A model generated the notes under the pieces. It saw nothing but the letters and a program-made list of their open reading frames with translations. It was not told the DNA's origin and did no database searches. A stretch of 64,000 bases of DNA from Romanomermis culicivorax. Its lineage: Eukaryota; Nematoda; Enoplea; Mermithida; Mermithidae. This document shows positions 58,901 to 64,000 of this stretch, piece by piece. The position numbers and the translations under genes were made by a program. The number at the start of each line of letters is the position of its first letter. The first letter of the stretch is position 1. The stretch is taken from positions 186,001 to 250,000 of the forward strand of contig CAWUHX010000253.1 of NCBI GenBank assembly GCA_963922205.1, read 5' to 3'.

Positions 58901-59016
58901 TCGACCGATTTTCGTCCATTTTTCACCCAATTTTCACTAAATTTTGCCCGTTTTTTTTCAATTTTTCAGCCAATTTTCAAGATTTTTGGGAGCAGTTATT
59001 ATCAGCGATTTCCCCA
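55950..59016. other. Non-coding region with a TTTTGATC repeat patch
   Basis: No gene supported. About 58024-58230 is a patch of palindromic AAAAAAATTTTGATC-like and CAGATCAAA words. The minus-strand frame 57343-57732 has a hydrophobic stretch near its C-terminus but no family resemblance and is not called. The stretch 58650-58860 is more GC-rich and unexplained. Confidence 0.45.
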
Positions 59017-59716
59017 ATGATGGCGCTATCCCCTACAATGCTTCTACCTACAACCAACACTGCAGCAACACCGACGTCAGCAACGTCTATATTTCTGTCA
59101 GCAGGAATGACTACCTCATATGATCCTCATTATTTTCAACAAAATCTGGCACAGCCAGTTTTTAATGCCTTTTCAAATGCCCCGCATCCTCCTTTGCAGG
59201 CACGCCCCTCTTCTGCCCACTTTGTGATGTCAGCAAGCAGTGCGGCCCATCTAAACACTTTTCAAGGAGGCGCGATGACATCAGAAATGGGCACTCATCA
59301 TAAAAACGATTTCCTGCAAGGTGCGCTGACGTCATCAATGGAAGCTCATCACCAAAACATTCTTCAATGACGTGTGTTGACATCAGCAAGTGGGGCTCAA
59401 CTTCAAACTACTTCCAATCAAGGGGCCTCCACATCAGCAATGGGCGCTTGCCATCAAAATGATCTCCAATGAGGCATGTCAATGTCAGCAATAGAAACTT
59501 ACCACCAAAACATTCTCCAACAATGCATGTTAACATCAGCAAGAGGTGCCAACCATCAGAATGCTTTTCCAAGAGGCGCGGTGACGTCAGCAATGGACGC
59601 TTATCAACCAAACTTGCCTTGTGAAAACACTGTTTATGCCAAATCAACAATTCAAAAAACACTGTCTTGGGCAATGCAAAAAAAATTGAAATCGACAACA
59701 AATTCGCAATGAACAA
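59017..59716 (+). pseudogene. Open locus with 17-residue tandem repeats, interrupted by TGA
   Basis: From ATG 59017 a low-complexity Ala/Thr/Ser/Pro lead is followed by 51-bp units encoding a 17-residue motif of the type MTSAMGAHHQNxLQ. The frame meets TGA at 59368 and again at 59470, and then stays open to 59716. In both cases the TGA falls at the last codon of a repeat unit, where other units have GGT, CAA or AGA. No known family. It may be the first part of a longer gene continuing at 60091-60763. Confidence 0.4.
59220..59630 (+). repeat. 51-bp coding-type tandem repeat, eight units
   Basis: Units begin at about 59220, 59271, 59322, 59370, 59421, 59472, 59523 and 59574, each with a (G/A)TGACGTCAGCAATGG-like head and CATCAAAA(C/T) in the second half. 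All but one are 51 bp, so the reading frame is kept. Weaker copies occur at about 59825-59920. Confidence 0.8.
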
Positions 59717-60090
59717 TTATCGCCATATTCTTGACCTGATTGATTATGTCACTATGAGCAACACCACTTGCTTGTTCAAACGAAACTGCAAATTCACCAT
59801 TTCCATGTGCTATGCTGCAACCACAAGATGCTTTGACGTCCGCAAGAAGTGTCAGATATCAAGATTCCTTCCTGCAAGTTGTGATGATGTCAACAATGGA
59901 CTGCTAGCTCTGCCGATGGATCACCCCCATCTTCTGGTCTGGGCCAAACTATAAGTTGGGCGCCCCACACAACTGATGATGCTGGTGCTTCGGCTAAGCA
60001 AGCACCTCCACAGGCCACGCCTTCTCATCCATCCAGCCAGAAATGTCAACAATCGAACTCCACTACTGATGTCAGACCAAACAGCCTGAT

Positions 60091-60763
60091 TTGCAATGCC
60101 AACCATGCAATCAGCAAGTTATCGACAGCATCACTGATGAATGTGTACTTGAATTGGACAACTTTGGATGTCAGGCTAGAGATGTGTTCGATCAAATGAC
60201 CACTGCTGCATCCCTATTGATGAAAAATGTTCCCATGACCCATATGATTGACCGAGTAGTTGGTATGGTAAGAGATCTAGTAAATGTGCCTGATGCAAAA
60301 TATGTATGCGAGCTTGAACAAATGAGACAACAGCAAACAACTGTTTTGACTGCACTTCTTAAAAAATCAGATGTAATGGTAGATGTCCAACAACTGGCTG
60401 CAGCTGTTGTGAAAGCTCGCAATATGCCCAATGCCACAAAAGCACAGATCAGCACTGTGGACCAACCACATGAATCAGATGGCTTCAGAAACCATGACAC
60501 AGCTTTCCTTGCCTCGATCAACTAGAAATTTTGAATGCCATTGTATTGGTGATAAGCCTATGGATTGCCACGAAAATGTTAGTGTTTCTACATATGATAG
60601 AAATCATGTAAAATTTAGTAGGAGCTCTCCAATGGATAAAACTGTTATCCTCTTACAAAAGATACTTGATCATATGGATGAACAAGAAGAAAGACAATCC
60701 CATTTGTTGATGCCACCTAACAGAAACGACAACTATGAACACTCAAATCATGATGCATCTTGA
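60091..60763 (+). other. Unassigned open frames
   Basis: A 144-codon frame (60091-60525) rich in Met, Asp and Gln with predicted helical character, then a second frame (60431-60763) that overlaps it. Neither matches a family I know. Because they follow the repeat locus on the same strand they might be its C-terminal part, for instance of a gag-like protein, but nothing proves translation. Confidence 0.3.
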
Positions 60764-62384
60764 AGCTGCAACAGATCTCATGATTTATATGATAGACTAG
60801 CCAACTACAACCACAATTTGTTTCCACTGACTCAGTTTTCTAGTCTGTGGGTTGATGCCCATAAAACACACACTCACAATACCGAGGACTGAATCTGGCT
60901 CAAACAAATGAACAAACAGTGTGGAAACAACAACAAAAATCCCCATTGATGAATGGTGCCCTACAGCAACAATCGCAATGCCAATTTCAACACTCATGTC
61001 TTCAACAATGACGTTCAAACAACAGAGGAATGGAGACCCAATCACTTATGCTACTACAATAATAATTGCCACACTGTAATGCCACATTTCAACCCCACTG
61101 CACCTCTATTGCTGCTACAACAACACTTCTATAGATTGCCAGCTCCACTGAGTGCGCTGGGCAGCGAGAGCCGCCCCCAAACTACGGGGTGAAAGGAAAA
61201 TTGGCGGCCACAGTACGTTTGGAGGTCTGGCGTACAAGGATACGTACCAACACTCCAAATTGGCGGCGTGAACGAGACGCTTGATATTGTTCTCTAAACA
61301 AGAGCGAGCCCGATATTCGACATAAAACATAGAGGGCACCAGGACGAGGGAATGAAATGTCCATACAAAAGGTTGACTTTTGAACTGAACCAAGAAGGTT
61401 ATGGCATTGTATGCTGTATGGAGAGGGGTTCATATCCCGGGGAAAATGGCGGCTTGGGCGGCAATGTCACTTTGACAGGCGCATCTTGTCAACTGGATCA
61501 GGCTACGATAGCAAGATGATGAGAGTTGTCGTATGCAGGGGTCAAAGCAGCGGCCGGCTGTGGCGTAGCATTTACACAACGTGAGGATGACTGGATCACG
61601 GCAGCTGACCATGGGCTCTGGCGCAGGGCTGCAGAGTGGAGGGTCCCCATGGGGTCCCAGGCATAGATTAGTGAGCATGCAGAGGTTAAAGTGAAAAGAA
61701 AAGCATGCAAAGAAATATGTACTGTCACATCAGAAGCTAAGGTCGTTTTGATGTGGCTGCTGTTCGCCCCATCGTACGTAATGTTCATTGAGGTTCAAAG
61801 ATTCACGGTAAGGCGGGGGCCCGTCAGCTGCGGAGGAAGTGGATGCTGTAGTCATGTTGAAAAAGTTTTTTGAGAGCAGCTGGAAAATGGGACTGTTTCG
61901 GGGGGGGGGGGGGAAGCGAGAAATAGAAATAAAGTAAATAAAGAATAAGGCGCTGTTTGGTGAAGAAGGTGTAAAGTAAGGAAAATGCAAACTGCAATTA
62001 CGACAAAGCACTACAAACACCACTATGTTAATGGGAGCTAAAATCAACCTTTCCCAGTTAGTCTTATGAGAGTGAATGTGGCCAGGGTTGGGTGGGAATA
62101 AACTGAATAGCCTCGTGCGGAACAGAACCTATCATTAAAGAAGATATCCCTTCCTACATGGGAATGTGGGACATGGGGTAATGTGTAAGGTGATGGTGTA
62201 AAGTCTGCATTAGTTTCGTTGAGGAAAGGATCGGGAGGAAAGAGTGTAATCAAATGGATTACACTGTAGTTCGTAGTCGTTGTCTCGTCAACATGGTGGC
62301 CAGGATCTAAAGTAAACAAAAATTCGGGGATTATGTACAACTCGGCGTGATGAGCGCCATCACAAATTAAAATTTTGAATCATA
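60764..62384. other. Region between the repeat locus and the minus-strand Gypsy element
   Basis: No gene can be called firmly. A 13-G run sits at 61901-61913. On the minus strand, the frame 62047-61730 contains DGPPPYRES near 61815, a PPPY late-domain-like motif, and further frames (61788-61498, 62340-62044) could be the 3' ORF of the Gypsy element just upstream on that strand. LTRs were not identified. Confidence 0.4.
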
Positions 62385-64000
62385 CTATTTTTGTTGTGAA
62401 GTGTGAGACAAATGTGGTCCACCAGCTTCGAGTTCAAAGATATCTTTGGTGGGTCGTGGTATGAACCGTTTCAAACGTAGCATGGAAACAGTTTGCAGTT
62501 GGCCAGGTGCGATGAGGGAGTCAATGGTAATGGCCTTTTCGGCTATGCGTGACGCCTCGGTGATCGTAAAAGGACCAATAAAGTCGGGTTGAATTTTGTT
62601 CCCTTTATGTGTGTTGGTTAGGAGGACAAGGTCGTTGATGGTGAGGTCCCATACTTGGGCTTTTTGATGGAAATGCTCTTTACTGACTGCAGCGGCTTTT
62701 TTAAGGTTAGTCTTGATTTTCTCGTGCATTTTGAGTTGCGCCTGGGTAAGGAAATGCTGGTATGGGTCGTGATTGAGCAGTAACGTGAGTCGGCCGGCAC
62801 AATCATAATTGAAGGTTATGCGTGGTTCCTAGCCTCTCAGTAAACTGAAAGGGGAGTGGCTTGTAGCTGTGTGCGGCATCACATTGTAGGTGAAAACGGC
62901 GTACAGCAAGTAGCGTTCCCAATTATCCAGATCGTCGGCAGTGTACTTCTTGAGCTGCCCTATTAATGTTTGGTTGAAACGCTCGACCATACCATTGCAC
63001 TGTGGGTGGTAGGCGGTGGTTTTGACTTTTCAGATTTTGAGGAGTTGCATCAGCTTCGACGGTCCTGCATCAGCTTCGACCTAAAACATCCACCTTGATT
63101 GGAAAGAAGGACGAGCGGGCTGCTGTGCGTAAGGACAACATTGTTCACAAAACATTTGACGATGGTTGAGGCTTTTTGATCAGGAATGGGATGCCTGGAA
63201 ACCCATTTCATGAAGTAATCCTGAAAAACAATAACATATGGCCGTTTTTCACCTGCCTGAGATATGTTGACAATGTCCATGGCTACGATCTCAAAAGGGT
63301 GCTTGGGTTAGATTGGCAACAGCAGCAGGGGTGGCAATGTTCACGGCATCCTCAATTGACATATCTTGCAGGACTTGATCCAGTCGCGAACGTTTTCTTC
63401 CATGTGGGGCCACCAAAAATGAGCTTTAATGGCTGCTAGCATATGGTTGGATCCTTGGTGGTTCAGAATCTTCGTGCCCTGGAATTGGTGGAGTGTTTGA
63501 TCAACCATGGATGCAGGAACGACCAATTGCTTGATATCTTTGATTTGGGGATACAAAAGTCCATTGTCGGTGAAGAAAACTGGAGGATGCTTCGCGGCGT
63601 TGCTTATTTGGAGGAATTCGACAATTTTGGTAATGACGGGGTCGATGGCTTGTGCTTGTTTAACTTCCGCGTGGGAGGCAATGGTGATGGCTTCGACTGG
63701 GGGCAGGGCGTAGTCTGCAGCCAATGGCATGTGATCGGGGAGTGTGTGGGTGACTGATGATCTTTTTGGTCATTGCACAGGTGATGGCATTGACGTCCAT
63801 GTCAATTTCTTCAGGTGACAAAACCGCTGCTGGGAGTATATGTGGTGCCATTATGTCGGCGTCCACTAATGCACCAGCAGGACGAAAATTTTTTCCGAAG
63901 ATTTGGGTGGTTAGATCTTCAGTACGGGGGATCAATGGTTTCTTGCAGTCATCCTTTCTGGACAAAAAATTGGCGCAAGCGTTGTCTTTGCCTTTGATGT
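62385..64000 (-). pseudogene. pol: Gypsy-type pol (RNase H end and integrase), LTR element C
   Basis: Read from the window edge leftward on the minus strand: the RNase H end (KDNACANFLSRK at about 63985-63955), a linker, the integrase zinc-binding region ([10 protein letters not shown], then CKICQ, near 63440-63350), the core with YVIVFQDYF and VLLSNQGG (63280-63050), the YHPQ.NGMVERFNQT block near 62990-62950, and a C-terminal module with PDFIGPFTI ending at 62385. The second catalytic Asp of the core appears as Asn (LSNQGG), and stops and frame changes split the chain, so the integrase is probably inactive. The order is Ty3/Gypsy. RT and the 5' part lie beyond the window. Confidence 0.82.

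Overview
This is eukaryotic sequence: one multi-exon host gene, long AT-rich non-coding stretches and many nested transposable elements. Splice acceptors in the host gene are nearly all runs of T ending in TTTCAG or TTTTAG and most introns are short, which suits a nematode. A mermithid-like worm is my guess only. No bacterial operons, CRISPR array, rRNA or tRNA gene could be supported.

Layout. 1-4777 holds no supportable gene but has an ~800 bp fold-back repeat and one copy of a dispersed repeat. 4778-11417 (+) is a complete furin-type proprotein convertase with 12 coding exons (about 899 aa); the second copy of the dispersed repeat lies in its seventh intron. From 12041 to 26286 there is a nest of elements: an outer inverted repeat pair, a second inverted repeat pair with GGGTAAAATCG-like motifs, LTR retrotransposon A (13357-22627, 887-bp LTRs, ATAT target duplication), a GC-rich TTAA-flanked MITE (23078-23379), and a TIR element (23516-26003) carrying about 1.4 kb of a 15-bp AT satellite. 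A decayed mariner-like transposase follows (29216-30115).

LTR retrotransposon B (30549-37931, 632-bp LTRs, CAAG duplication) is inserted in another TIR element. It has lost protease and reverse transcriptase, yet carries a well-kept 298-codon DEDDy 3'-5' exonuclease ORF that continues, after a single in-frame TGA, for a further 189 codons. Elements A and B both show an envelope-like segment between gag and pol rather than after pol.

39170-44023 (+) is an intronless 1617-aa ORF with a glycine-rich hydrophobic central region and an RTX-like patch, resembling the membrane-inserting part of large bacterial toxins; it is a candidate lateral acquisition. Downstream are a ~98-bp minisatellite (45586-46310), a TIR element with ~200-bp arms (46491-48184), a long-TIR transposon with a broken C2H2/DDE-like protein (49030-52740), a LINE remnant (53160-54665, minus), a small MITE (55778-55949), a 51-bp in-frame repeat locus (59017-60770) and a third Gypsy-type element on the minus strand running off the right end (62385-64000).

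How they work together: the convertase is the only ordinary host gene that can be defended. Most of the rest is a record of insertions into insertions. The two unusual protein-coding loci are the exonuclease inside element B and the toxin-like ORF immediately downstream of it.
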